Below, in pieces: positions 7,949-15,046 of a stretch of DNA of 64,000 nucleotides (positions within the stretch are counted from its first letter, which is position 1; every line of letters starts with the position of its first letter). Position numbers and translations under genes: made by a program. The DNA comes from Oscillibacter valericigenes. Lineage in GTDB: Bacteria; Bacillota; Clostridia; Oscillospirales; Oscillospiraceae. Where the stretch lies: contig NZ_JAFBIV010000009.1 of assembly GCF_021531915.1 (NCBI RefSeq), positions 25,113-89,112 on the forward strand, given 5' to 3'. A model generated the notes under the pieces. The model made no database searches. It saw only the letters and a program-made list of their open reading frames with translations, and was not told the origin of the DNA.

Positions 7949-8158
7949 ATGAAAAAAGGAAAAAAGTGGCTGAAGCCAGCTCTTTTTACCGCAGGTGGCG
8001 CATTGATTGGCCTCTCATATTATTGCTTTGTCGGATGCTCCACCGGAGCCTGCCCACTGACTGCTAACCCATTCATCACGATGGCGTATATGGGCTTGGT
8101 TGGCTGGCTGCTGTCCGGCGTTTTCGGAAAGGAATGTGAGAACGGATGCAATATGTAA
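7949..8158 (+). CDS. Small DUF6132-type membrane protein with cysteines
   Basis: This 69-residue protein has two hydrophobic segments and a conserved cysteine-containing loop (YYCFVGCSTGACPLTANP). The pattern resembles the DUF6132 family, whose function is not known to me. ATG 7949 lies two bases after the reductase stop with AGGAGG upstream. The 3' end overlaps the start of ccdA by 13 bases. Sitting between thioredoxin reductase and CcdA, the paired cysteines could take part in thiol transfer, but that is inference. Confidence 0.75.
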   Translation: MKKGKKWLKPALFTAGGALIGLSYYCFVGCSTGACPLTANPFITMAYMGLVGWLLSGVFGKECENGCNM

Positions 8159-8808
8159 TATCCTTCCTGGAAGGCATCATCACGTTCATCTCTCCCTGTC
8201 TGCTGCCCATGCTGCCTATATACATCTCTTACTTCGCAGGCGGTGGAGAGCGCAGCATAGGAAAGACACTTGCGGGCGCCGTTGGCTTTGTGGCTGGTTT
8301 TACCGCTGTTTTTGTGACCATGGGCGCTCTGGCAGGCACCGTTGGCGGCTTCCTTCGGGAATATCAAACCGCAGTGAATATTATTTCCGGCTTGGTGGTG
8401 ATTTTCTTTGGGCTGAACTTCTTGGGCGTTTTTCAGCTGAATCTGTTTAAGGGCAGCAGCCGGTCTGTGGATACCGGAAATATGAATTTCTTTTCAGCAT
8501 TGCTCTTTGGCGTGATCTTTTCCCTGGGCTGGACGCCTTGCGTAGGAGCCTTCCTGGGCTCTGCGCTGATGCTGGCCTCTCAGCAGGGGCATGTGGCAGA
8601 AGGAATGTTGATGCTCCTTGCCTATTCTTTGGGGCTGGGAATTCCTTTCCTTCTCAGCGCCGTGCTGATCGACTATCTGAAGTCGGCTTTCAACTGGATC
8701 AAAGGTCACTACCGGGCCATTAACCTTGTCTGCGGCGTTTTTCTGGTGCTGGTAGGGATCCTGATGGCCACCGGGACTCTTGGGCGGCTTCTGAGTCTGC
8801 TCAGCTAA
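8146..8808 (+). CDS. ccdA: CcdA-type thiol-disulfide transmembrane electron carrier
   Basis: The 220-residue protein has about six membrane segments and the two CcdA/DsbD-beta cysteines in ISPCLLPMLP (near residue 18) and GWTPCVGAFLGS (near 127). CcdA proteins carry reducing equivalents from cytoplasmic thioredoxin to extracytoplasmic thioredoxin-like proteins. Both partners are adjacent: the fused thioredoxin/reductase upstream and a TlpA-like protein ten bases downstream. The start overlaps the DUF6132 gene. Confidence 0.92.
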   Translation: MQYVISFLEGIITFISPCLLPMLPIYISYFAGGGERSIGKTLAGAVGFVAGFTAVFVTMGALAGTVGGFLREYQTAVNIISGLVVIFFGLNFLGVFQLNLFKGSSRSVDTGNMNFFSALLFGVIFSLGWTPCVGAFLGSALMLASQQGHVAEGMLMLLAYSLGLGIPFLLSAVLIDYLKSAFNWIKGHYRAINLVCGVFLVLVGILMATGTLGRLLSLLS

Positions 8809-8817
8809 GGAGGTACT

Positions 8818-9417
8818 ATGAAAAGCAAGAAAACAGTTCTAATGATTCTCCTTGCCTTTGTCTTGGTGCTGGGCGGCGCCAGTGTGCTTTACAACCGTTT
8901 GGGCGAGAATTTGGCTCCCGAGCAGCTGGCAGAGCAGGCTCCGCAGGCGTCAGAACCCGTATCTGATAATTCAGCTGGTTCCGGGGAATCTGAACCGGAA
9001 AAAGTGCTTGCGCCGGATTTCACCGTGTATGATTTGGAGGGGAATGAGGTACATCTGTCGGACTTCATCGGGAAACCCGTCATCCTGAATTTCTGGGCCA
9101 GTTGGTGCGGCCCCTGCCAGAGCGAAATGCCGGACTTTGATGAGGCCTATGCAGAGTTGGGAGATGAGATACATTTTCTTATGGTGAATATGACCACCAG
9201 TTCTCGGGAGTCCTTTGAAAAGGCGTCAGCGTTTATCGAGGATAAAGGTTACTCGTTCCCAGTGTTCTATGACCTGGATTCCAATGCGGCCACGACCTAT
9301 GGTGTGTATTCGCTCCCGACAACGCTGTTCATTGATGCAGAGGGGTATGGAATTGCTCAGGCCACCGGTGCCATCGATCGCGAAATCCTGCAGAGAGGGA
9401 TAGACATGATTAAGTGA
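8818..9417 (+). CDS. Extracytoplasmic TlpA/ResA-like thioredoxin
   Basis: The 199-residue protein has an N-terminal membrane anchor or signal (residues 5-25, VLMILLAFVLVLGGASVLY), a flexible acidic linker, and a TlpA-type redoxin domain (APDFTVYDLEGNEV, FWASWCGPCQSEMP, cis-proline YSLPTTLFID). The CXXC motif is CGPC. It should act outside the membrane as a disulfide reductase fed by CcdA. AGGAGG lies six bases before the ATG. It is the last gene of the thiol-relay operon; its targets are unknown. Confidence 0.9.
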   Translation: MKSKKTVLMILLAFVLVLGGASVLYNRLGENLAPEQLAEQAPQASEPVSDNSAGSGESEPEKVLAPDFTVYDLEGNEVHLSDFIGKPVILNFWASWCGPCQSEMPDFDEAYAELGDEIHFLMVNMTTSSRESFEKASAFIEDKGYSFPVFYDLDSNAATTYGVYSLPTTLFIDAEGYGIAQATGAIDREILQRGIDMIK

Positions 9418-9491
9418 TATTGTGCAGAATGTATGGCCTCTCCTATGGAAGAATAACTCACCATGTTCAACAAACATACAGGAGAACATAG

Positions 9492-10166
9492 ATGCAAAAG
9501 AATATCGCTATATACAGAAGCATAGACACATGGCTTGAGAAGCAATACGCGCAATTGGGATTGACTGGACTTCAGGCATCCGCAATTATGGTTCTGTTAG
9601 ATGCCCATAAGATATCACAAAGTGAACTTGCCGGTGAGCTTGGCGTAGGGAAGAGTGCCGTCTCAAAAGTGTCCAGTAAACTTTTGGAATTAGGCTACGC
9701 TGAGCGGCGACGAAGACGGAAAGATAAGCGGCTTCATTTGCTATGCCCGACCCAGAAAGCTGCTCAACTCAGTCCTCAGTTGGTCGCTATTCAGAACCAG
9801 CTGGAAGAAATACTCTTTTCGGATTTTTGGGAAGGTGACCGGGAGAGGCTGGAATACTATCTGGATAGAATCAGAGATAATATTCCGCTGCTTCATGGGA
9901 GATCGTTTGAGCCGGTGCCGCCATATCGTATGAAAGATATTCCGGATGATCTGCGAAATATCACACCAGAGCAATGGGAGGCCATGCGGAAGGTCGATAT
10001 CAGAACCGTAGATAAATCTCAACTTGTTGATATTCGGACGATCAAAATCGATGAGGAACTGCCACCCATTGACAGATGGTTTAGCTATCTGCGTCAAGTC
10101 AAAAACCCATATTGCGTCAGAGTAGGGGACATGGCGATAAAGATCAACTTTCCTGACGAGAATTGA
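9492..10166 (+). CDS. MarR-type regulator with a C-terminal DUF6870-like extension
   Basis: Residues 1-130 form a winged-helix MarR-like regulator (TGLQASAIMVLLDAHKISQSELAGELGVGKSAVSKV, then basic wing RRRRKDKR). From about residue 150 (LRNITPEQWEAMRKVDIRT, LVDIRTIKID, FLRQVKNPYC-like LRQVKNPYCVRVGD) the sequence looks like the small DUF6870 proteins common on clostridial mobile elements. At 224 residues it is about 80 longer than a normal MarR. AGGAGA lies seven bases before ATG 9492. It follows the thiol-relay operon and may control it, but no operator is evident. The join may reflect mobile-element remodelling. Confidence 0.7.
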   Translation: MQKNIAIYRSIDTWLEKQYAQLGLTGLQASAIMVLLDAHKISQSELAGELGVGKSAVSKVSSKLLELGYAERRRRRKDKRLHLLCPTQKAAQLSPQLVAIQNQLEEILFSDFWEGDRERLEYYLDRIRDNIPLLHGRSFEPVPPYRMKDIPDDLRNITPEQWEAMRKVDIRTVDKSQLVDIRTIKIDEELPPIDRWFSYLRQVKNPYCVRVGDMAIKINFPDEN

Positions 10167-10252
10167 TTTAACCGCGCACCCCATTCATAGGTATAATTGT
10201 GTCAATCGGGAGTGAATATGATTGTTTGGTCCAAACAGTATCCCGATGCAAA

Positions 10253-10278
10253 GGCGGCCCACTGAAAAGTGGGCTGCC
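10253..10278 (+). terminator. Hairpin after the MarR-like gene
   Basis: An 11-bp stem (10253-10263 with 10268-10278, one G-U pair) closes on GAAA. The following T-run is weak. It may end the MarR transcript. Confidence 0.45.
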
Positions 10279-10300
10279 GTAATTTCTCAGAGAAAAGTGT

Positions 10301-10438
10301 ATGTCTATCTTAACACAACCAGAGGGCTTCGTCACCGGCATGGCGGCCAAGATGTTCACGGTAGCAGGCCCGGTCATCGTGTTCGGCACGCTGGCGTCGG
10401 CCATTTACGGCGTGATCCTGATGCTGCTGGGTGGATAA
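10301..10438 (+). pseudogene. Probable 3' remnant of a membrane-protein gene
   Basis: A 45-codon frame starting MSILTQPEG ends in a strongly hydrophobic helix (FTVAGPVIVFGTLASAIYG and on to LLGG) that looks like the C-terminus of a polytopic transporter. There is no good ribosome binding site. Base composition changes from AT-rich to GC-rich at about 10325, and a strong terminator follows 5 bases after the stop. I read it as the tail of a gene cut when the upstream block was inserted; a genuine small membrane protein is the alternative. Confidence 0.5.
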
Positions 10439-10442
10439 GACC

Positions 10443-10482
10443 TGCCCCACAGCCGCGAAAACCGCGGTTGTGGGGCATTTTT
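10443..10482 (+). terminator. Strong terminator after the truncated membrane gene
   Basis: A 15-bp stem (10443-10457 with 10463-10477, one G-U pair) and TTTTT. It is oriented for the remnant frame, supporting the view that this was once the end of a longer gene. Confidence 0.85.
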
Positions 10483-10506
10483 GTCAAAAGAAATGGAACC
10501 TCCGGC

Positions 10507-10535
10507 TTGGCAGGCGGAAGTTTTTGGAGTATAAT
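10507..10535 (+). promoter_or_regulatory. Sigma-A promoter for the aminotransferase
   Basis: TTGGCA (10507-10512), 17-base spacer, TATAAT (10530-10535), 37 bases before the ATG. Confidence 0.8.
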
Positions 10536-10571
10536 ATTTTTCAACTGTCAATCAACATCGGAGGGATTTCC

Positions 10572-11738
10572 ATGGAATTTCAATTTGCCAGCCGGATGGA
10601 CCAGTTCCAGGCCGGTATTTTCGGCGTGCTGGACCAGAAGCGCCGGGAGGTGGAGGCCACGGGCCGGAAGGTGTACAACCTGTCCATCGGCACCCCGGAC
10701 TTCCAGCCTGCGCCCCATGTGATGCAGGCCCTGTGTGACGCCGCCGGGGACCCGGAGAACTACAAGTACGCCCTGACAGAGCTGCCCGAGCTGCTGGAGG
10801 CTGTGCAGAACTGGTACCGCACCTGCTACGGCGTGGAGCTGGAGCAGGACCAGATCATGTCCGTCTACGGCTCTCAGGAGGGTCTGACCCACATCGGCCT
10901 GGCTATCTGCGACCCCGGCGACGTGGTGCTGGTGCCCAACCCCGGCTACCCCATCTTTGAGATGGGCCCCATGCTCTGCGGCGCGAAAATCGAGTATTAC
11001 GAGCTGCGGCCGGAGAATGGTTATCTGCCGGACCTGGACGCCATCGACCCGGAACTGGCCCGGAAGGCCAAGATGATGGTGGTGTCCTACCCCGCCAACC
11101 CTGTGTGCGTGGCGGCGCCCCGGTCCTTCTACGACAAGCTCATCGCCTTCGCCAAGAAGTACCATATCATCATTATCCACGACAACGCCTACTCCAAGAT
11201 CATCTTCGACGACCATGAGAGCATGTCCTTCCTGTCGGTCCCCGGGGCCATGGAGGTGGGCGTGGAGTACAACTCCCTGTCCAAGACCTATAACCTCACC
11301 GGCGCCCGCATCTCCTTCGTGCTGGGCAACCGGGAGATCATCCAGAAGTACCGGACCCTCCGGTCCCAGATCGACTACGGCATCTTCCTGCCGGTGCAGA
11401 AGGCGGCCATCGCCGCCCTCAACGGCCCACAGGAGGGGGTGGAGGAACAGCGGTTGGCCTATCAGGCCCGGCGGGACGCCCTCTGCGGCGGCTTCCGGTC
11501 CATCGGCTGGAACGTGCCGGACAGCCAGGGCAGCATGTTCGTCTGGGCCCCCATTCCGGAGGGCTACGCCACCAGCGCGGAGTTCTGCTTCGATCTGCTG
11601 GAAAAGACCGGCGTGCTGTGCACCCCCGGCTCCGCCTTCGGCACCCTGGGGGAGGGCCACGTGCGGTTTGCCCTCACCAAGACCCCGGAGGAGATCGCGG
11701 AGATCATCCAGGTGGTCAAGGCGGCTGATATGTTTTAA
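10572..11738 (+). CDS. PLP-dependent class I/II aminotransferase
   Basis: The 388-residue protein has the fold-type I aminotransferase pattern: YNLSIGTPDFQP near the N-terminus, a cofactor-phosphate turn at YGSQEGL, the NPGYP motif, VVSYPANPVC, the aspartate region IIHDNAYSKI, and the Schiff-base lysine in YNSLSKTYNLTGARISF (about residue 236). It resembles aspartate/LL-diaminopimelate aminotransferase-like proteins, but the substrate cannot be fixed from sequence. ATG 10572 has GGAGGG seven bases upstream. It is followed by a terminator and an M20 peptidase gene. Confidence 0.9.
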   Translation: MEFQFASRMDQFQAGIFGVLDQKRREVEATGRKVYNLSIGTPDFQPAPHVMQALCDAAGDPENYKYALTELPELLEAVQNWYRTCYGVELEQDQIMSVYGSQEGLTHIGLAICDPGDVVLVPNPGYPIFEMGPMLCGAKIEYYELRPENGYLPDLDAIDPELARKAKMMVVSYPANPVCVAAPRSFYDKLIAFAKKYHIIIIHDNAYSKIIFDDHESMSFLSVPGAMEVGVEYNSLSKTYNLTGARISFVLGNREIIQKYRTLRSQIDYGIFLPVQKAAIAALNGPQEGVEEQRLAYQARRDALCGGFRSIGWNVPDSQGSMFVWAPIPEGYATSAEFCFDLLEKTGVLCTPGSAFGTLGEGHVRFALTKTPEEIAEIIQVVKAADMF

Positions 11739-11744
11739 GGAAAA

Positions 11745-11776
11745 GACCGGACAGGGCTGCGCCTTGTCCGGTTTTT
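11745..11776 (+). terminator. Terminator after the aminotransferase
   Basis: GACCGGACAGG pairs with CCTTGTCCGGTTTTT around a short loop, six bases after the stop. Confidence 0.8.
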
Positions 11777-11794
11777 GAAAAGGAGTGGTTTTCC

Positions 11795-12934
11795 ATGGAG
11801 ATGGAGCAGATCAAAGCCTACGCGGCGGCCCACGCCGAGGAAGCGCGGCAGTTGACGGAGGTCCTGTGCCGCATCCCGGCCCCGTTCGGGAAGGAGCGGG
11901 CCAGGGCGGAGTTCTGCAAATCCTGGCTGGAGCGGTACGGCGCGCAGAACGTCCGTATCGACAGCGCGGACAACATGGTGCTGGAGCTGAACGCCGCCGG
12001 CAGCGACGCCCTGACGGTGCTCATGGCCCACACGGACACCGTGTTCCCCGATACGGCGCCCATGGAGGTCCGCCGGAAGGGCGGACGGCTGCTGTGTCCC
12101 GGCGTGGGGGACGACACCGCCAACCTGGCGGAGTTGCTGGTGGCGGCCCGGTTCCTGCTGGAGCAGGGGATTTCCCCCAAGCACGGCCTGGTCATCGCCG
12201 CCAACAGCGGGGAGGAGGGCCTGGGCAATCTGCGGGGCTGCCGCCAGCTGATAGCGGACTACCGGGGCCGGGTGGCCCGGATGATCTCCTTCGACGGCTA
12301 CTATAACCGCCTGTGGAACAAGGCGGTGGGCTCCGCCCGGTACCGGGTGACGGTCCGGACCCGGGGCGGCCACAGCTTCCGGGATTTCGGCGCACCCAAC
12401 GCCATTGCCCAGCTCGCGGAGCTGATCGGGACGCTGTACACCGTCCGCCCCCACTGGGGGCCGGAGGGAACGGTCACGACTTATAATGTGGGGGCCATTC
12501 AGGGCGGCACTTCCGTCAACACCATCGCCCAGGAGGCCTCCATGCTCTACGAGTACCGCTCCGACGAGGCGGCGGGCCTGCGGGGCATGGAGGAAGCCTT
12601 CCGGGCCGTGGTGGAGGATTTCCGGGCCAGGGGCGCGGAGATCGAAGTGGAGTCCCTGGGCGTCCGCCCCTGCGGGGAGGGGGTGGACCCGGTGGCCCAG
12701 CAGGCCCTGTCCGACTGGAGCGAAGTCCTGCTGAAAAAGCACACGGCCGGGGACATCGTGGTGGAGCCCGCCTCCACGGACTGCAACATCCCCCTGTCCC
12801 TGGGCATCCCGGCGGTGAGCTTCGGCCTGTGCGACGGCGGCGGGGCCCACACCCGGCAGGAGTGGATCGAGGCCGCCTCTCTGGAGACGGGCCTGGGCAT
12901 CGCCCTGGAAGCGGTGCTGCATGTTTCGGAATGA
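11795..12934 (+). CDS. M20-family metallopeptidase/deacylase
   Basis: The 379-residue protein has the M20 di-zinc motifs: AHTDTVFP (His ligand and Asp, about residue 77), GVGDDTANL (bridging Asp, about 109), NSGEEGLGN (catalytic Glu pair, about 145) and a C-terminal AHTRQEW histidine. The lid domain lies between (RGGHSFRDFG). Members cleave peptides or N-acyl amino acids in the cytoplasm. AAAAGGAG precedes ATG 11795. It may form a unit with the broken acetyltransferase 18 bases downstream. Exact substrate unknown. Confidence 0.88.
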   Translation: MEMEQIKAYAAAHAEEARQLTEVLCRIPAPFGKERARAEFCKSWLERYGAQNVRIDSADNMVLELNAAGSDALTVLMAHTDTVFPDTAPMEVRRKGGRLLCPGVGDDTANLAELLVAARFLLEQGISPKHGLVIAANSGEEGLGNLRGCRQLIADYRGRVARMISFDGYYNRLWNKAVGSARYRVTVRTRGGHSFRDFGAPNAIAQLAELIGTLYTVRPHWGPEGTVTTYNVGAIQGGTSVNTIAQEASMLYEYRSDEAAGLRGMEEAFRAVVEDFRARGAEIEVESLGVRPCGEGVDPVAQQALSDWSEVLLKKHTAGDIVVEPASTDCNIPLSLGIPAVSFGLCDGGGAHTRQEWIEAASLETGLGIALEAVLHVSE

Positions 12935-12952
12935 TGGAAAGGGGAAGCGGAT

Positions 12953-13402
12953 ATGGGAAACGTGGAACTGGCAAAAGCCTGCGACATTGAAGGCTGGATG
13001 GACTTGGTGAAGTAGGTCCGGGACAGCTTTCCCGGACTGGAGACCCGGGAGGCCCTGGAGGAGCACCGGAAAACGGTGCTGGACTTTATGAGCAGAGACG
13101 CTGCCATCTGCGCCAAGCGGGAGGGCCGGGTCGTGGGCGCTCTGCTGTTTTCCAGAGAGCCCGCGGTGCTTTGCTTTCTGGCGGTGGACGATGCCTGCCG
13201 CAGGCAGCACATCGGGGAGCGCATGGTGGCCTGTATGCGCACCTTCCTGGACCCCGCCAAAGAGGTGACGGTCACCACCTACCGGGAGGGTGTGCCGGAG
13301 GGTGTGGCGGCCCGGGCCTTTTACAAGCGGCTGGGCTTTGCGGAGGGAAGGCTGACCGAGGAATTCGGAAGCCCGGTCCAGGAATTTATATGGAAGCCAT
13401 GA
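12953..13402 (+). pseudogene. GNAT acetyltransferase interrupted by an amber codon
   Basis: From ATG 12953 the frame reads MGNVELAKACDIEGWMDLVK, then TAG (13013-13015), then continues with VRDSFPGLETREALEEHRK and a recognisable GNAT core: VVGALLFSREPAVLCFLAVD, the acetyl-CoA loop CRRQHIGERMV, and FYKRLGFAEG. Apart from the stop the frame is intact for 149 codons and GGGGAAGCGG precedes the start. I call it a recent nonsense mutation. A shorter product from the ATG at 13088 would lack the first strand and helix. Sequencing error is possible. Confidence 0.8.
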
Positions 13403-13444
13403 GAAAAGGACAGCCGTTTGGCTGCCCTTTTAGCATGCGCTCCT

Positions 13445-14134
13445 TTATTCTGTTAGCGGGAACCAACTGGCGCTGCCTGCAGAGAAATTCAGGTTCTTTG
13501 CCACCGCCGCACTGCGGCTGCCGGTGCCATCGCTGACGGAGACCGTGACGGCATAGCCGAGCCATCCGCTCTCCAATGCGGCGGTCCCGGTACAGACGCC
13601 GCCGCTGCATGGTACGTCAAAGACGGCGGATTTCCCCTCCGGGTCCGTGAAGGTAATTTGATAGATATAGGCATCTCCTGAGACGCTGGGGGTGAATTGG
13701 TAGGCCACCGTGTCATCGGACACGCTGGAAAATCTCACCCCGGAGACGGTAAAGGTGTCCGGCAGGGTGCTTACCGCCTGCGCCGTCTCCGCCGGGACCA
13801 CGTTCCGCCATGTCCAGGCCCACAGCCCGCCCGCCAGCAGGCAGGCTGCCAGGAAGCCGCAGAGGGCGGGCAGCAGCCAGGGGTGCTTTTTCGGCGGGAC
13901 ATCCGGCTCCCCGGGGGCGGCTGCCGCCGACTCCGCTGTTTCCCGGCCGCAGAGGGCGTCCAGGGAAGTGTCCAGGGCCTCTGCCAGGGCCAGCAGCCGG
14001 TTCAGATCCGGGACAACGTCCCCGGTCTCCCACTTACTGACGGCCTGCCGGGAGACGCCGATCTTCGCCGCCAGCTCCTCCTGGCTCAGGCCCAGGGCCT
14101 TCCGCCGCCGGGCCAGGTGTTCGTGAAATGTCAT
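13445..14134 (-). CDS. XRE-family regulator with membrane anchor and extracytoplasmic domain
   Basis: The 229-residue protein has an N-terminal Cro/CI helix-turn-helix (LGLSQEELAAKIGVSRQAVSKWETG, about 14-38), a single transmembrane segment around residues 85-105 (LLPALCGFLAACLLAGGLWAW) and a C-terminal domain of about 110 residues outside the membrane. The start is ATG 14134, with AAAGGAGGGG upstream. It faces the second desulfoferrodoxin gene's terminator, and its own upstream region contains GTTGC/GCAAC inverted repeats that also occur before that gene, so autoregulation and control of dfx2 are plausible. Confidence 0.85.
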   Translation of the reverse strand: MTFHEHLARRRKALGLSQEELAAKIGVSRQAVSKWETGDVVPDLNRLLALAEALDTSLDALCGRETAESAAAAPGEPDVPPKKHPWLLPALCGFLAACLLAGGLWAWTWRNVVPAETAQAVSTLPDTFTVSGVRFSSVSDDTVAYQFTPSVSGDAYIYQITFTDPEGKSAVFDVPCSGGVCTGTAALESGWLGYAVTVSVSDGTGSRSAAVAKNLNFSAGSASWFPLTE

Positions 14135-14177
14135 GGATGTCCCCTCCTTTGCTGGCTCCATGATACCAGAACGACCG

Positions 14178-14227
14178 GTTGCGCGCAACCAGCGGGGGCT
14201 GGCATTGCCGCAACCAGCCGTTGCGGA
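14178..14227. repeat. GTTGC/GCAAC inverted repeats upstream of the XRE regulator
   Basis: GGTTGCGCGCAACC (about 14178-14191) is a perfect 14-bp palindrome, and CCGCAAC...GTTGCGG (about 14209-14227) is a 7-bp inverted repeat with a 5-base spacer. They lie in the region where the regulator's promoter should be and are likely operators. Confidence 0.6.
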
Positions 14228-14230
14228 ACG

Positions 14231-14260
14231 AAAAAACACCCGCCGGGTGTCCGGCGGGCA
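14231..14260 (-). terminator. Terminator for the second desulfoferrodoxin gene
   Basis: On the minus strand CCCGCCGG pairs with CCGGCGGG and is followed by TGTTTTTT, just beyond the stop at 14275. Confidence 0.75.
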
Positions 14261-14274
14261 TGGGTATACGCGCG

Positions 14275-14652
14275 TTACAGCTCTGCCTTCCAAAGGCCGT
14301 GGAGATTGCACCAGGCATAGACGGCCTTGGCCGTCTGGCCCTCTGCCAGGGCAAAGACCACCTCGGGGGCCTCGCCGGGCTGCGGCCACTGGATGAAGGC
14401 GCCCTTCTCGGTCTCCAGGGCCACCCAGGGGATGTAGTGCTCGGCGGTCATGGGATGGGCCACGGAGCCCACGGACACCTTCACCAGTCCGCCCTCCACC
14501 GTGACGGCGGGCACGTGTTTCTCCACGGCGGCTTCGGTGACGCCGGCTTCCAGCAGGACCATGTCCTCGCCGCAGCACTTCAGGGGAACGCCGGTGGAGG
14601 TCAGCTTGGTCACGATATTGCCGCAGTGCTTGCAGATATAAAATTTCATCAT
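14275..14652 (-). CDS. dfx: Desulfoferrodoxin (superoxide reductase), second copy
   Basis: This 125-residue protein is the same length and layout as the copy at 5947: desulforedoxin site FYICKHCGNIVT...KCCGEDM, then superoxide reductase motifs EKHVPAV, AHPMTAEHYIPWVAL and CNLHGLWKAEL. ATG 14652 (MMKFY) follows AAAGGAGA. It has its own terminator and a TGTTGC/GCAACA inverted repeat upstream (14737-14752), so it is probably regulated apart from the first copy. The residues between motifs differ clearly, so this is an old paralogue or separately acquired, not a recent duplication. Confidence 0.95.
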   Translation of the reverse strand: MMKFYICKHCGNIVTKLTSTGVPLKCCGEDMVLLEAGVTEAAVEKHVPAVTVEGGLVKVSVGSVAHPMTAEHYIPWVALETEKGAFIQWPQPGEAPEVVFALAEGQTAKAVYAWCNLHGLWKAEL

Positions 14653-15046
14653 GGGAGGTCTCCTTTCATCAGTCGGGATGTATCCCGTTCCTGGTTGCTT
14701 TCTGATGACAGCATAGCAGAGTTTGTCCCTGATAACTGTTGCGCCTGCAACAAAAAAGCGAAATTGCGGGAAAAAAGTCGAAATTCTCACGGTGAGAGAG
14801 AATGGTGTCGAAAAACGGCGGCGGAAGAAAACCGGGAAAATGTGCGTGATTTTTTCGTAAATTCCGGAGTTGACATAACGGTGTGGAAAACTCTGTGGAG
14901 AATGTGAAAAACCCTTGATTATGAACTGTTTGTGAAGGTGACAGTCCGGTTATGGGTAACATTACGCAACAACATTTTCGGGAAGAACCGGTTTTTGAAA
15001 CGGGAAAAGGCGGGAAAGCATCTTCGCTTCCCGCCCATTCGGTTGT
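14653..15046. other. Intergenic region upstream of dfx copy 2
   Basis: It holds the inverted repeat TGTTGCGCCTGCAACA (14737-14752), a probable operator for dfx2 on the minus strand, and an isolated TTGACA at 14870 with no good -10. I see no gene in 14760-15046; short frames there lack ribosome binding sites. Confidence 0.5.

Noticed and set aside
13013..13015. Amber codon as pyrrolysine
   Set aside because: No Pyl genes in the window and the family does not use pyrrolysine; nonsense mutation or error is simpler.
14178..14760. Recurring GTTGC/GCAAC motifs as a possible CRISPR or tandem repeat array
   Set aside because: Spacing is irregular and the units are short palindromes; operators explain them better.
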